Below, piece by piece: positions 1 to 8,495 of a stretch of 64,000 nucleotides of DNA. The position numbers were made by a program, and so were the translations under genes. The notes beneath the pieces are model-generated. The model saw nothing but the letters and a program-made list of their open reading frames with translations, was not told where the DNA came from and made no database searches. Source of the DNA: Phytohabitans flavus (GTDB lineage: Bacteria; Actinomycetota; Actinomycetes; Mycobacteriales; Micromonosporaceae); assembly GCF_011764545.1 (NCBI RefSeq), contig NZ_AP022870.1:7694001-7758000 (forward strand). The letters run 5' to 3'. The stretch's first letter is position 1. The number at the start of each line of letters is the position of its first letter.

Positions 1-20
1 ATCCTTGCGTGATCTGCGTT

Positions 21-63
21 AAGAACTCACCCGTGAGCTGGCCTGAGATGTCAGTTCTTGCAG
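21..63. promoter_or_regulatory. Upstream control region of the LacI regulator (inverted repeat plus CTTGCAG box)
   Basis: Two arms, AAGAACT (21-27) and AGTTCTT (53-59), form an inverted repeat ahead of the LacI start. The second arm runs into CTTGCAG (57-63). CTTGCAG resembles the conserved box I recall from Streptomyces alpha-amylase and malE promoters controlled by MalR. A related CTTGCGT lies in the promoter of the neighbouring GH13 gene. Autoregulation is inferred. Confidence 0.4.
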
Positions 64-85
64 CGGCTTGACGTACGATTTCGCC

Positions 86-1089
86 GTGACACGACGCCTA
101 ACCGAGGTCGCCAAGAAGGCGGGCGTCAGCGAGGCCACCGTGAGCCGCGTGCTCAACGGCCGCGAGGGCGTGTCCGAGGCGACCCGGGCCGCGGTGCTGA
201 CCGCGCTTGACGTGCTCGGCTACGAGCGGCCCTCCAAGCTGCGCGGTGAGCGCGCCCGGCTGGTCGGCCTCGTCCTGCCAGAGCTGCAAAACCCGATCTT
301 CCCGGCGCTCGCCGAGGCGGTGACCGGCGCGCTGGTGCAGCGCAGCCTCTCGCCGATCCTCTGCGCCCGCACGATCGGTGGTGTCTCGGAGACCGACTTC
401 CTCGAGATGCTGCTGGAGCACCAGGTGTCCGGCGTGATCTTCGCCGGTGGCAACTACGCGATGGCCGACGCGTCGCACGACCACTACCGCACGCTGCGTG
501 AGCGCGGCCTGCCAGCGGTGCTGGTCAACGCGGGTGTCGAAGGGCTGGGCTTCCCGTGCGTCTCGACCGATGACGCGGTGGCGGTGGAGCAGGCGTTCGC
601 GCATCTGGTGTCGCTCGGCCACCAGAAGGTCGGCGCGCTACTCGGTCCGGAGGACCACGTGCCGTCCCGTCGCAAGCTCGACGCCCTCATGGCCGCGGCC
701 AAGGGAGTCCGGACGTGACCTGCGATGTCGAGCGCGCGAGCTTCTCGATGGAGGGTGCCCGCCCGGCGGCCACTCGACTGGCGGAGCGCGGCGTGACCGG
801 CATCCTCTGCGCCAGCGATGTGCTCGCCCTCGGTGCGGTCCGGGCGGTCCGGCGCCTGGGCAAGCGGGTGCCACAGGACGTCTCGATCGTCGGCTTCGAC
901 GACTCCGCGATCATGACCTGCACCGACCCACCGCTGACCACCGTCCGCCAGCCGATCGAGGCGATGGGCCAGTCGGTCGTCGACCTGCTCGTGCAGCAGA
1001 TGGAGGGGGTCGGCGTGCCGTCGGAGGAGCTGTACTTCGAGCCGGAGCTCGTGGTGCGCGGCTCGACGGCGCCGGCACCGAGGACCTGA
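86..1089 (+). CDS. LacI-family transcriptional regulator, MalR-like (frame broken once)
   Basis: The N-terminus (RRLTEVAKKAGVSEATVSRV) is a classic LacI helix-turn-helix, followed by the sugar-binding periplasmic-protein-like domain. The first frame stops at 716-718. The rest (CASDVLALGAVRAVRRLG, then SIVGFDDSAIM and the usual PPLTTVRQP) continues from 715 in another frame. Adding one G near 709-712 joins the halves as KGVRDVTCDVE and gives about 335 residues, the normal LacI length. I place the start at GTG 86 because residues before it are not LacI-like; TTG 68 is the longer alternative. The gene lies just upstream of a GH13 alpha-glucosidase and shares a CTTGC(A/G) box with it, so a maltose/alpha-glucoside repressor is likely. 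The frame break is probably a sequence error. Confidence 0.8.
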
Positions 1090-1110
1090 CCGTTTAGACC
1101 CGACCTGACC

Positions 1111-1140
1111 AGGGCGTCCCACCGACCGGTGGGACGCCCT
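1111..1140 (+). terminator. Strong hairpin terminator after lacI
   Basis: AGGGCGTCCCACC (1111-1123) and its exact complement (1128-1140) form a 13-bp stem with a 4-nt loop, followed by a T-rich stretch (GATTGTTTCT). It lies 22 bp after the LacI stop and separates it from the GH13 promoter. Confidence 0.85.
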
Positions 1141-1171
1141 GATTGTTTCTGTCTCGTATCCTAGTTCTTTC

Positions 1172-1217
1172 AGATGTCAGTCGTATTCTTGCGTACTCAA
1201 GTTTGGCTTTGTATCGT
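1172..1217 (+). promoter_or_regulatory. Candidate promoter/operator of the GH13 gene
   Basis: TTGCGT (1189-1194) and TATCGT (1212-1217) are 17 bp apart and fit a sigma-70 type promoter. CTTGCGT (1188-1194) overlaps the -35 and is part of a CTTG-N6-CAAG inverted repeat. AGATGTCAGT just upstream also occurs at 47-56 before lacI, so both promoters may be bound by the same LacI protein. This is pattern-based inference. Confidence 0.4.
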
Positions 1218-1280
1218 CATCGCCACGAAACCCGGCAGGCGCGAGTCCGGAAGACCACCACGACAGAGTCGAGGGAACGA

Positions 1281-2867
1281 ATGGCCACAGCAGACAACTG
1301 GTGGCGCGGCGCCGTCATCTACCAGGTCTATCCGCGCAGCTTCGCCGACGGAAACGGCGACGGGATCGGCGACCTGGCGGGCGTCCGGGCGCGCCTGGAC
1401 CACCTGGTAGAGCTGGGTGTGGACGCGATCTGGCTGAGCCCGTGGTACCCGTCGCCGATGGCCGACGCCGGCTACGACGTGGCGGATTTCCGGGACATCG
1501 ACCCGGTCTTCGGCACGCTCGACGAGGCTGAGGCGCTGATCGGCGAGGCCCACAAGCGGGACATCCGCATCATCATCGACATCGTCCCCAACCACTGCTC
1601 CACCGCGCACCCGTGGTTTGAGGCGGCGCTGGCCGGCGGGCCGGAGCGGGAGCTCTTCTGGTTTCGCCCCGGCAGCGGTCCGGACGGCGACGAACCGCCG
1701 ACCGACCTGCGCTCCATCTTCGGCGGCCCGGCCTGGACCCGGGTCCCGGACGGCGAGTGGTACCTGCACCTGTTCGCCCCCGAGCAGCCCGACTTCAACT
1801 GGGCCCACCCGCGGGTGCGCGAGGAGTTCGAGGACATCCTCCGCTTCTGGCTCGACCGCGGGGTCGACGGCATCCGCATCGACTCGGCCGCGCTGCCGAT
1901 GAAGGACCCGGCGCTTGACGGCATCGAGGCGTACACCGACCTGGACGGCGTGCACGACATCTACAGGTCGTGGCGGCGGATCGCGGACAGCTACCCGGGT
2001 GACCGGATCCTGATCGGGGAGGTGTGGTTACCCGATCCGCTGCGCTTCGCCAACTACCTGCGTCCCGACGAGATGCACACCGCTTTCAACTTCGACTTTC
2101 TCTGCTGCCCCTGGAACGCGGCGGCGCTGCGTGAGTGCGTGGACGCGACGCTGACCGCGCACGAGCCGGTGGGTGCGGCGGCCACGTGGGTGCTCTCCAA
2201 CCACGACGTGACCCGCCACGTGACCCGGTACGGGCGGGTCGACAGCTCGTTCAGCTTCGCCAGCAAGCGCGAGGGCGTCCTGGCCGACCTGGAGCTCGGC
2301 GGCGTACGGGCTCGGGCGGCGGCGCTGCTCACCCTGGCGTTGCCTGGCTCGGCGTACGTCTACCAGGGCGAGGAGCTGGGCCTCTGGGAGGTCGAGGACA
2401 TCCCGCACGAGCTGCGTCAGGACCCGATGTGGCACCGCTCCGGACATACCGACCCCGGGCGCGACGGCTGCCGGGTGCCGCTGCCGTGGTCCGGGATGGA
2501 GCCGCCCTTCGGGTTCAGCCCAGCGGGCACCTCGGCGCAACCGTGGTTGCCCCAACCGTTGGACTGGAAGGATCGCACCGTCCAGGCCCAGTCCGGTGAC
2601 CCGTACTCGATGCTGGAGCTGTATCGGACAGCGGTGCGTATCCGGCGCGCGGAGGCTGCCCTCGGCGACGGCGGCATGCGTTGGTTGGACGCGCCCGAGG
2701 GCGTCCTCGCTTTCGCGCGCGAGCCTGGCTTCGCGTGCGTCCTCAACCTCTCGACTACGGCCGTGCCCCTGCCCGCGCACGGCGAAGTGCTGCTCGCGAG
2801 TGGCCCTCTCGACGGCGACGCGCTGCCCGTCGACACCGCGGCCTGGCTGCGCCTCGACAGGGGATGA
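1281..2867 (+). CDS. GH13 alpha-glucosidase / oligo-1,6-glucosidase
   Basis: A cytosolic 528-residue enzyme that hydrolyses alpha-glucosidic bonds in maltose or isomalto-oligosaccharides. The N-terminal WWRGAVIYQVYPRSF, the DIVPNH block and the three catalytic acids are visible: nucleophile D201 in GIRIDSAA, acid/base E247 in LIGEVW and D309 in SNHDVTRH. There is no signal peptide, so the substrate is probably imported. I chose ATG 1281 because GAGGGAA precedes it at good spacing and homology begins there; the frame is open further upstream to 1143. It follows a LacI regulator that probably controls it. Subfamily specificity (alpha-1,4 or alpha-1,6) cannot be fixed by eye. Confidence 0.92.
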   Translation: MATADNWWRGAVIYQVYPRSFADGNGDGIGDLAGVRARLDHLVELGVDAIWLSPWYPSPMADAGYDVADFRDIDPVFGTLDEAEALIGEAHKRDIRIIIDIVPNHCSTAHPWFEAALAGGPERELFWFRPGSGPDGDEPPTDLRSIFGGPAWTRVPDGEWYLHLFAPEQPDFNWAHPRVREEFEDILRFWLDRGVDGIRIDSAALPMKDPALDGIEAYTDLDGVHDIYRSWRRIADSYPGDRILIGEVWLPDPLRFANYLRPDEMHTAFNFDFLCCPWNAAALRECVDATLTAHEPVGAAATWVLSNHDVTRHVTRYGRVDSSFSFASKREGVLADLELGGVRARAAALLTLALPGSAYVYQGEELGLWEVEDIPHELRQDPMWHRSGHTDPGRDGCRVPLPWSGMEPPFGFSPAGTSAQPWLPQPLDWKDRTVQAQSGDPYSMLELYRTAVRIRRAEAALGDGGMRWLDAPEGVLAFAREPGFACVLNLSTTAVPLPAHGEVLLASGPLDGDALPVDTAAWLRLDRG

Positions 2868-2869
2868 GC

Positions 2870-2919
2870 GGTTTGTGAGCGGTTGCTGCCGCCGGGACAG
2901 TGGTGGCCGCTCACAAACC
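2870..2919 (+). terminator. Inverted repeat downstream of GH13 gene
   Basis: GGTTTGTGAGCGG (2870-2882) is perfectly repeated in inverse at 2907-2919 with a 24-nt loop, three bases after the GH13 stop codon. It is probably a terminator, although no clear T tract follows; an operator role cannot be excluded. Confidence 0.55.
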
Positions 2920-3058
2920 CCATTTAGTCGGTTTCAGCGTTTTAACACGATTCGTTGTCGAACGGGCGCGAACCGGACCGAGCTGGCCAAGGGGAATCTG
3001 ACGTTCCCCGGTGGCGTTGCGGTCGGTCGGAGGGCGCCATCTGAGCTGCGGCTTTGAC

Positions 3059-3101
3059 CCGATCAGGGCGTCTCGCTTCGGCGGCGCCCTGGTCGGCTTT
3101 T
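3059..3101 (+). terminator. Rho-independent terminator in the gene-free stretch
   Basis: CCGATCAGGGCG (3059-3070) pairs with CGCCCTGGTCGG (3085-3096), 12 bp with one G-T wobble, and is followed by CTTTT. No convincing gene lies in 2868-3058. A smaller hairpin (GGGGAA/TTCCCC, about 2992-3010) precedes it, so the terminator may end a small RNA or act as a second stop for GH13 readthrough. Confidence 0.7.
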
Positions 3102-3244
3102 GTGTGTACCCCGACCCGCCCGGAACAAAGCGCGAGGTGGGTCGTTGTGCGTGGGGTCACACGGATAACCGTTGTTCTGATATAGAGATTTCACTTAGCG
3201 TTGAATTGCGTAAACCGTGGATGAAATCTCGGTGGGGGACGGCG

Positions 3245-4068
3245 ATGGCAGTCACGGAAGAGGTTACGCGGCCCGCTACGGGTCCGCATACGGCGTCACC
3301 GCCGGCGAGCCAAGCCCCGGGTCGATCCCGGGCGGCGCGCTTGCGCGAGCTCGTCATCGAGGTGGTCTTGATCGCCTCGATGATGGTTATCTACCAGGGC
3401 ATCAGGCATCTTGCCGACGGCCAAATGGGCGTTGCGTTTCGCCATGCGGACTGGATCTGGGAGGTCGAACGGGCACTTCGCCTGCCCAGCGAGGCGATGA
3501 TCCAGCATTGGGCGCTGTCCTGGGGGCGACCGCACGGTTGGCCAACCTCTACTACGTCGGCGTCCACTTCCCTGGCACGATCGCGGCGATGGTGTGGCTG
3601 TGGGTCCGGCATCGCCCCGACTACCTGCGTATGCGCACCGAGATGGCGGTCCTCACGGGGGCCGCGCTCTTCGTGCACGTCATCTTCCCGCTCGCGCCCC
3701 CGCGGCTGGTCAGCGGCTTCGGGATGGTCGACACGATGATCAGCACCGGACCGTCGGCCTACCCGGACAGCAGCACCGCGGGGGTGGCCAACCAGTTCGC
3801 CGCGATGCCCTCGCTGCACGTCGGTTGGGCGCTGCTCGTGGCGATCGCGGTGATCCGGGTGACGAGCAGCCGGTGGCGGTGGTTGGCGCTGGCACATCCG
3901 GCGCTGACTGTGAGCGTGGTGGTGATCACCGCCAACCACTACTGGCTCGACGGGATCGTGGCCGCGATCCTGCTCATGGGTGCGATCCACCTGGTGAGCC
4001 TGCGCGCGAAATACGCCGCCGGGCTGCCGGGACAGCCGCTGCCGAGCTTCTCCCGCGTGCTGCTCTGA
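3245..4068 (+). CDS. PAP2 / inositol-phosphorylceramide-synthase-like membrane protein (frame broken once)
   Basis: A multispanning membrane protein of the PAP2/AUR1 type, which transfers or removes phosphate-linked head groups of lipids. The phosphatase core is visible as AAMPSLHVGWAL (variant PSGH motif) and TANHYWLDGIVAA (the H-x3-D motif). The N-terminus (ATG 3245, MAVTEEVTRPATG) is soluble and a helix begins around LVIEVVLIASMMVIYQG. The frame changes in the GGGGG run at 3522-3526; one extra G gives HWALSWGATARLANLYYVGV and a normal product of about 275 residues. No close partner gene suggests its lipid substrate. Confidence 0.8.
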
Positions 4069-4115
4069 GCGTGCCGCGGTTCATCTTGACCGCCGCTTCG
4101 CGGTGGGCCGTGCGG

Positions 4116-5190
4116 TCAGGGGCGGCGGGTGCGCTGGCGGGCTGCCCGTCGCTTGTCGCGGAGGCCGAGCAGCACGCCGATCTGGGCGCCGACCAGGCTG
4201 GCCGCCGTCAGCACCGCGGTCACCGCGAGCGGCAGGTTGAGCCCTTCCTTCTCGCCAGGCCGGCTCCGGGCGGCGTCCACCTGCTCGTCGTCCTGCACGG
4301 TGGGTGGTGGCGGGACGTACGGCACGGCCGGCTCCTCGGTCACAGAGGTCGACGGGGTCGGCGCGGGCTTCACCTCGGCCCCGCCCCTCCCGGCCGCGGG
4401 CTCGGTTTCCGCCGCGCGTCACCGGGCTGCTCCCCATCGCCGGGTCGCTCGCCAGCGGTGGCAGGCGGCGGGGCGGGCTTCTCGGCAGCTGACGGGGCGG
4501 TACGGCGACCAGGCCGGTGGCGTGCTGGCGTAGGCCTCCATCGGCAGCGCCCTCCGGCAGGTGCAGCTTCTGCCCCGGGCGGATCAGGTCCGGGTCACTG
4601 ATCTTGTTGAGCTTGGCCAGCTCCGGGTAGCGGTCGAACTCGCCCAGGTAGCGGTCGGCGATGTGCCCGAGGTAGTCGCCGCGTTCGACGCGGTAGACCG
4701 GTACCGGATCCTCGTCCGCGGCTGCTGCGGCGGTGCGCTCCCAGGCCGCGGCGGCGGGGGCGGATACGGCGGCCGGCGTGTAGGGCGCGGCGGCGTACGA
4801 GGTGGGTGGCGGGGCCGTGGCGGCCGAGGCCATCGCCGGGCTCGCCCCGATGATCAGAGCGACGCCGCCGATCAGGGCCGCCGCCATGCGCTGCTGCCGT
4901 CGCATACCGGGCAGCCGGGGTACCGGGATGCGCAGCACCCGCGCCGGGATCTCCACCAGCACCGACAGCGCGAACGTGGCCCAGCCCAGCCAACCCACCA
5001 CCGCGAGCGCCCGCAGGAAGAGCTGCCCGTCGTCGCGGGTGGTGAGCGCGTCGCCGATCTCGGAGAGCGCGGGCACGTGGTCGGGCAGCGGGTTGCCGGC
5101 GAACACGGCCAGCGCGACCGGCGCGCCCACCAATAGTCCAACGAGGATGACGAGCGCGCCCAAGCCCTTGACAACCCGTCGTAGACGCAT
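4116..5190 (-). CDS. LysM-domain membrane protein closing the Tad locus (frame broken twice)
   Basis: The N-terminus has three hydrophobic segments (residues about 8-30, 62-82 and 105-125), followed by a Pro/Ala linker and one LysM peptidoglycan-binding module (YRVERGDYLGHIADRYLG, then PELAKLNKI and DLIRPGQKLHLP). Beyond this the frame shifts twice, at G/C runs near 4494-4497 and 4379-4388. Adding one base at each joins a Pro/Glu-rich linker to a C-terminal tail with one more membrane helix (NLPLAVTAVLTAASLVGAQ) and stop at 4116. It is the last gene of the pilus cluster, 28 bp after tadG, with an AAAGGAG ribosome site before ATG 5190. It may anchor the pilus machinery to the cell wall; that role is inferred. 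Confidence 0.75.
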
Positions 5191-5217
5191 GGCGCCGACT
5201 CCTTTCTAGGGGCCTAA

Positions 5218-5649
5218 CTACTCGTCGGGCGTGGTGAGCAGCACCGCCGTGGCCGTACCGGTCACCGTGCTCGTGTCGGAAAACCCGAAGACATCGAGAA
5301 ACTTGTTGTCGTACGTGACCGAGACCTCGACCTGGATCAGCGGCTCGCCGCCCGGGCCGGTGGAGAACGTCGGCGGCGGCCCACCCACCCCGGCCGCCGC
5401 CCGGTAGGCGTCGACGGCCGCGACCGCCTCGGCCTCGTCGATCTGCGTGGGTCCGCCCTCGATCGCCTGCGCGCGGTCGATCGACTGGCCGCCGGCGCGG
5501 GCCGCCTCGGCGGCGAGGTTGTGCGCGCGCTGGAGGGCACCGAGCTGGCCGGCGCCGTCGTACGCCAAGCCGATGACCATGAGCATGCCGGCGAGCGCGA
5601 TCGCCAGGAAAATACTGACCCGCCCGTCGTCCCGCCGCAGCGCCTTCAT
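5218..5649 (-). CDS. TadG-like pilus assembly protein
   Basis: 143 residues. Near the N-terminus, GRVSIFLAIALAGMLMVIGL is a single membrane helix of the TadE/TadG (pseudopilin-like) type, followed by an extracytoplasmic region that starts with YDGAGQLGALQRAHNLAAEA, as in Flp minor proteins. It overlaps the upstream tadE gene by 4 bp (ATGA), implying coupled translation. It probably acts as a minor pilin or tip component of the Tad pilus. Confidence 0.8.
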   Translation of the reverse strand: MKALRRDDGRVSIFLAIALAGMLMVIGLAYDGAGQLGALQRAHNLAAEAARAGGQSIDRAQAIEGGPTQIDEAEAVAAVDAYRAAAGVGGPPPTFSTGPGGEPLIQVEVSVTYDNKFLDVFGFSDTSTVTGTATAVLLTTPDE

Positions 5650-6068
5650 CCGCGGCTCCGGTAGCGGTCGAGGGGCGATACGTAGGTAGCGACGACGGTC
5701 TTGGCGCCCGGTATGCCCGGCATGACCAGGTCGGCGAAGGAGACGGTGCAGCTCACGGTGGCGGTGACGGTGGCCGGCTCGCCAAGCTCGGCACCGAAGC
5801 CGCTGGTGTCGACCGCCACCGCCAGGCTGTCGCCGCAGTCCAGGCCCTGCGCGTCGAGGGTGGCGTTGGCCGCCGCCTCGCCCTCGGTCTCGGCGGTCGT
5901 GGCCGTACGGGCCAGTGACGCCGTACGCGCGGCTTCGTGCGCGGCCAGGTCGACGGCGTTCTGCGCGATCGCGGTGCGGCCGGCGACCGCTGCCAGCACG
6001 ATCAGCATGAGGAACGCCGGCGCGAGGATGGCTATCTCCACGGAGACAGACCCTCGATCCCTCGTCAC
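5646..6068 (-). CDS. TadE-family pilus protein (second of two)
   Basis: 140 residues starting at GTG 6068, which overlaps the previous stop codon (GTGA). GSVSVEIAILAPAFLMLIVL gives the TadE signature: a short positively charged N-terminus, a conserved Glu within the helix and a pseudopilin-like hydrophobic stretch. Two Cys in the extracytoplasmic part (LDCGDS and TVSCTVS) could form a disulfide. Part of the coupled tadE-tadE-tadG run. Confidence 0.85.
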   Translation of the reverse strand: MTRDRGSVSVEIAILAPAFLMLIVLAAVAGRTAIAQNAVDLAAHEAARTASLARTATTAETEGEAAANATLDAQGLDCGDSLAVAVDTSGFGAELGEPATVTATVSCTVSFADLVMPGIPGAKTVVATYVSPLDRYRSRG

Positions 6069-6514
6069 GGCGCGTCCTCGTCGACGAAGCGCTCCACTGG
6101 CCCGCGTGCGGTCTGGCTGACCGTCCAGCCGATGCCCGGGATCACCGACACCACGTTTCCGGTCACCGTGGCCGTGACCTGCTCGTCGTCGCGCGCCACC
6201 TGTACGTCCCAGCCGACCAGCCACCCGCCGGTGTCCGCGATGAAGTCGCTCGCCTGCTCCTCGCCAGCCGCCGGCGACACGCCGTTGAGGGTGCGGGTGG
6301 AGCTGACCGCCACCTGGGCCGCGTTGAGCGCGACCGCGCGGGCCAGAAACCACGCACCCACCTGGATCGACGCGAACGTGAGGATCAAGATTGCCGGAAA
6401 CGCGATCGCCAGCTCGACGGGTGTCGCCCCGCGGTCGCGGCTGCCGGCGGCAGCCAGGCGTCGCCGGACCGCGTCGACGGCCCGGCGCACGCGGACGACC
6501 GTGCGGCGACGCAT
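6065..6514 (-). CDS. TadE-family pilus protein (first of two)
   Basis: 149 residues. An Arg-rich cytoplasmic N-terminus (MRRRTVVRVRRAVDAVRRRL) precedes RGATPVELAIAFPAILILTF, the TadE-type pseudopilin helix with the conserved Glu. The C-terminal part is extracytoplasmic. I chose ATG 6514 because the frame upstream of it lies over flp and is not protein-like. It begins 6 bp after the flp stop. Confidence 0.85.
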   Translation of the reverse strand: MRRRTVVRVRRAVDAVRRRLAAAGSRDRGATPVELAIAFPAILILTFASIQVGAWFLARAVALNAAQVAVSSTRTLNGVSPAAGEEQASDFIADTGGWLVGWDVQVARDDEQVTATVTGNVVSVIPGIGWTVSQTARGPVERFVDEDAP

Positions 6515-6519
6515 CCCGG

Positions 6520-6702
6520 CTACGGCGTAGAGCCGATCGAGCCCATGAACGAGTCGACCAGGCCGCTCGCCGCCAGCACCACCGCACCGGCCGCCGCCGC
6601 CAGGCCGGCGATGATGATCGCGGTCGGCACCGGACTGTCGCCCCGGTCGCGTTCGGCGGGATCGCGCAACAGCGCGATCCGCGTCCACAGCATCTTGATC
6701 AT
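6520..6702 (-). CDS. Flp-type pilin (major pilin candidate)
   Basis: A 60-residue protein with a short cytoplasmic leader ending RGDSPVPTAIIIAGLAAAAG, then a single hydrophobic segment and a small tail ending SFMGSIGSTP. Size, position directly after tadC and the G/D junction ahead of the helix fit an Flp pilin cut by the prepilin peptidase encoded at 13350. GGAGGAAA lies 3-4 bases before ATG 6702. The classical Flp Glu-Tyr pair is absent, as is common in actinobacterial members. Confidence 0.7.
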   Translation of the reverse strand: MIKMLWTRIALLRDPAERDRGDSPVPTAIIIAGLAAAAGAVVLAASGLVDSFMGSIGSTP

Positions 6703-6726
6703 CGGTTTCCTCCGGGTTGCGGTGGC

Positions 6727-7590
6727 TCAGATTCGGGCCAGGAACGGGTACATGACGAAGCCGACGAGCACGAAGACCAGCAGCGCGCCGGGCACGTCGA
6801 GCCGGCTGGTGATCGCCTCGGCACGGGCCAGGTTGTCGGTGCGGATCTGGTCGCGCAGCGAGTCGGCGCGTACCCGCAGCGTCTCGTGCACCTGGGCGCC
6901 CTCGGTGCCGGACGCCTGGACGATCGCGCCCACGTCGCCCAGCTCCGGTACGCCGATCTTCTCGGCCAGCGTGCGCAACTCGTCCCACGGCGACTGCATC
7001 TGCATCTGCGCCATCCGCAGCGACTCGCGCAGCCGCTCGAAGACCCAGCCGTCGCAGACCTCGGCCGCGCGTTCCAGCGACTGCACCGGGCCGTGCGCGG
7101 CGGAGAGCTGGAGCGCGACAAGGTCGAGGTAGGTGCAGACCGCCTGGGTGAACTCGCGCCGCGCCGCCTTCGCCTTGGCGAGCACGTCGGCATGCGCCAC
7201 CAGCGCGAAGAGCGCGGCCAGGCCGAGCCCGGCCGCCGTCGGGATCACGAACGGAAGCGACAGGCCCGCGGTGCGGGCGGCCAGCGAGAGGAACGCGGGG
7301 ATGGCCAGGCCGATCAGCGCCGACAGGATCAACGAGAGGGTGTACTGCTCAGGCGTCTTAGCGAGCAGCGCCAGCTCCTTCATCGGCGGGCGGGTCCACC
7401 GCGACAGGCCGCTGAGCCACTCCAGCCGCCGGCTGGGCCGTGTGGTGCGGAGCGCCGCGGGCGGGTGCAACCGGTGCAGGGCCGGGCCGAGCGCTGGGGT
7501 GGCCGGCAGCGCCTCGCGTACGACAAGGAAGATGCCGAGGCCGAGTACGGCGCCGCCGACGATCCCGATGATCAGGTACGGGTTGCTCAT
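6727..7590 (-). CDS. tadC: TadC, Tad pilus inner-membrane platform protein
   Basis: 287 residues of the type II secretion F (GspF/TadC) fold, with membrane helices at the N-terminus (YLIIGIVGGAVLGLGIFLVV), in the middle (SLILSALIGLAIPAFLSLAA) and at the end (PGALLVFVLVGFVMYPFLA). The cytoplasmic helical domain has QLSAAHGPVQSLERAAEVC. The start ATG 7590 overlaps the tadB stop by one base. It forms the platform with TadB for pilin assembly by CpaF. Confidence 0.88.
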   Translation of the reverse strand: MSNPYLIIGIVGGAVLGLGIFLVVREALPATPALGPALHRLHPPAALRTTRPSRRLEWLSGLSRWTRPPMKELALLAKTPEQYTLSLILSALIGLAIPAFLSLAARTAGLSLPFVIPTAAGLGLAALFALVAHADVLAKAKAARREFTQAVCTYLDLVALQLSAAHGPVQSLERAAEVCDGWVFERLRESLRMAQMQMQSPWDELRTLAEKIGVPELGDVGAIVQASGTEGAQVHETLRVRADSLRDQIRTDNLARAEAITSRLDVPGALLVFVLVGFVMYPFLARI

Positions 7591-8495
7591 CACCCCTCCC
7601 GCCGCTCGTCGGGGATCGCCAGGAAGCGCACCGGCTCGGGCGGCAAGCTCATCGCCCGGGTCCAGGCGAGCAGTGCGACGAACGTGCCGCCGAGCACCAC
7701 CAGCACGGCCTGGCCGGTCGGTGTGCTGTACGGCTCCATGTACTGGGGGTTGAGCAGCCCGTACGCCAAGGTCAGCAGCGTCATGCCGGTGAGGAAGCGG
7801 ACCGCGAAGCGCGGCTGCGTGCGCTTGGCCTCGACCTCGCGCCGCGTCGCCACCTCGGCCGCCGCGGCGGTCGCGATGGAGGAGAGCACATCGCCGAGCC
7901 GCTCGCCACGGTCGCTCAAGTGCAGGATCAGCGCGGCGACGACCTGGTCGCACATCGGATCGCCGAGGTGCCCGGCGAACGCGAGCAGCGCGTCGCGGGC
8001 GTTCCAGCCGGCCTGGAGGCGGGCGGCGAGCAGCGCCACCTCGTCGCCGATCTCCTCGGGCGCGGTGGAGACGGTCGCGATGATCGCCTGCTGCAACCCC
8101 TGGCCGGTGCTGGAGACGTCCCGCAGCCGGCGGGTCCACTCGCCGACTGCCTCGATCCGCGCGATCGCCAGCTTTTCCGCCTGCCCGACGCCGAGGAGCC
8201 AGGGTGCGCCCGGGACGGCGATACCGACCAGCAGGCCGACCATCGGCAGGCCGCTCACCAGCCAGGCGAGCGATCCGGCGACGATCGCGGATACCACCAC
8301 GACCTGGTGGCGGCGGCGCTCGGCGGCGCTGCGGCCGGTGCCACTCCAGAGGCGGTGGAGGCGGCGGCTGGTCCGGGAGGGCGGCTTCGTCGGCGACCTG
8401 GTGCCCACAATGGACATCACGGCCAGCACGAGCCCGCCGACGCACGCGGCACCGGAAATCAGCGCGATCAGCTCGATATCCGCTGGCCCGGTCAT
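7590..8495 (-). CDS. tadB: TadB, Tad pilus inner-membrane platform protein
   Basis: 301 residues of GspF/TadB type. Two N-terminal helices (ELIALISGAACVGGLVLAVM and VVVSAIVAGSLAWLVSGLPM) precede a cytoplasmic helical bundle (GEWTRRLRDVSSTGQGLQQA) and C-terminal helices. The start ATG 8495 overlaps the corrected end of cpaF (ATGA, 8492-8495) and the stop overlaps tadC, so cpaF-tadB-tadC are translationally coupled. Confidence 0.88.
   Translation of the reverse strand: MTGPADIELIALISGAACVGGLVLAVMSIVGTRSPTKPPSRTSRRLHRLWSGTGRSAAERRRHQVVVVSAIVAGSLAWLVSGLPMVGLLVGIAVPGAPWLLGVGQAEKLAIARIEAVGEWTRRLRDVSSTGQGLQQAIIATVSTAPEEIGDEVALLAARLQAGWNARDALLAFAGHLGDPMCDQVVAALILHLSDRGERLGDVLSSIATAAAAEVATRREVEAKRTQPRFAVRFLTGMTLLTLAYGLLNPQYMEPYSTPTGQAVLVVLGGTFVALLAWTRAMSLPPEPVRFLAIPDERREG

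Noticed and set aside
2942..3160. A 72-codon minus-strand frame between GH13 and PAP2 genes
   Set aside because: It crosses a strong terminator on the other strand, has no ribosome site and resembles no family.
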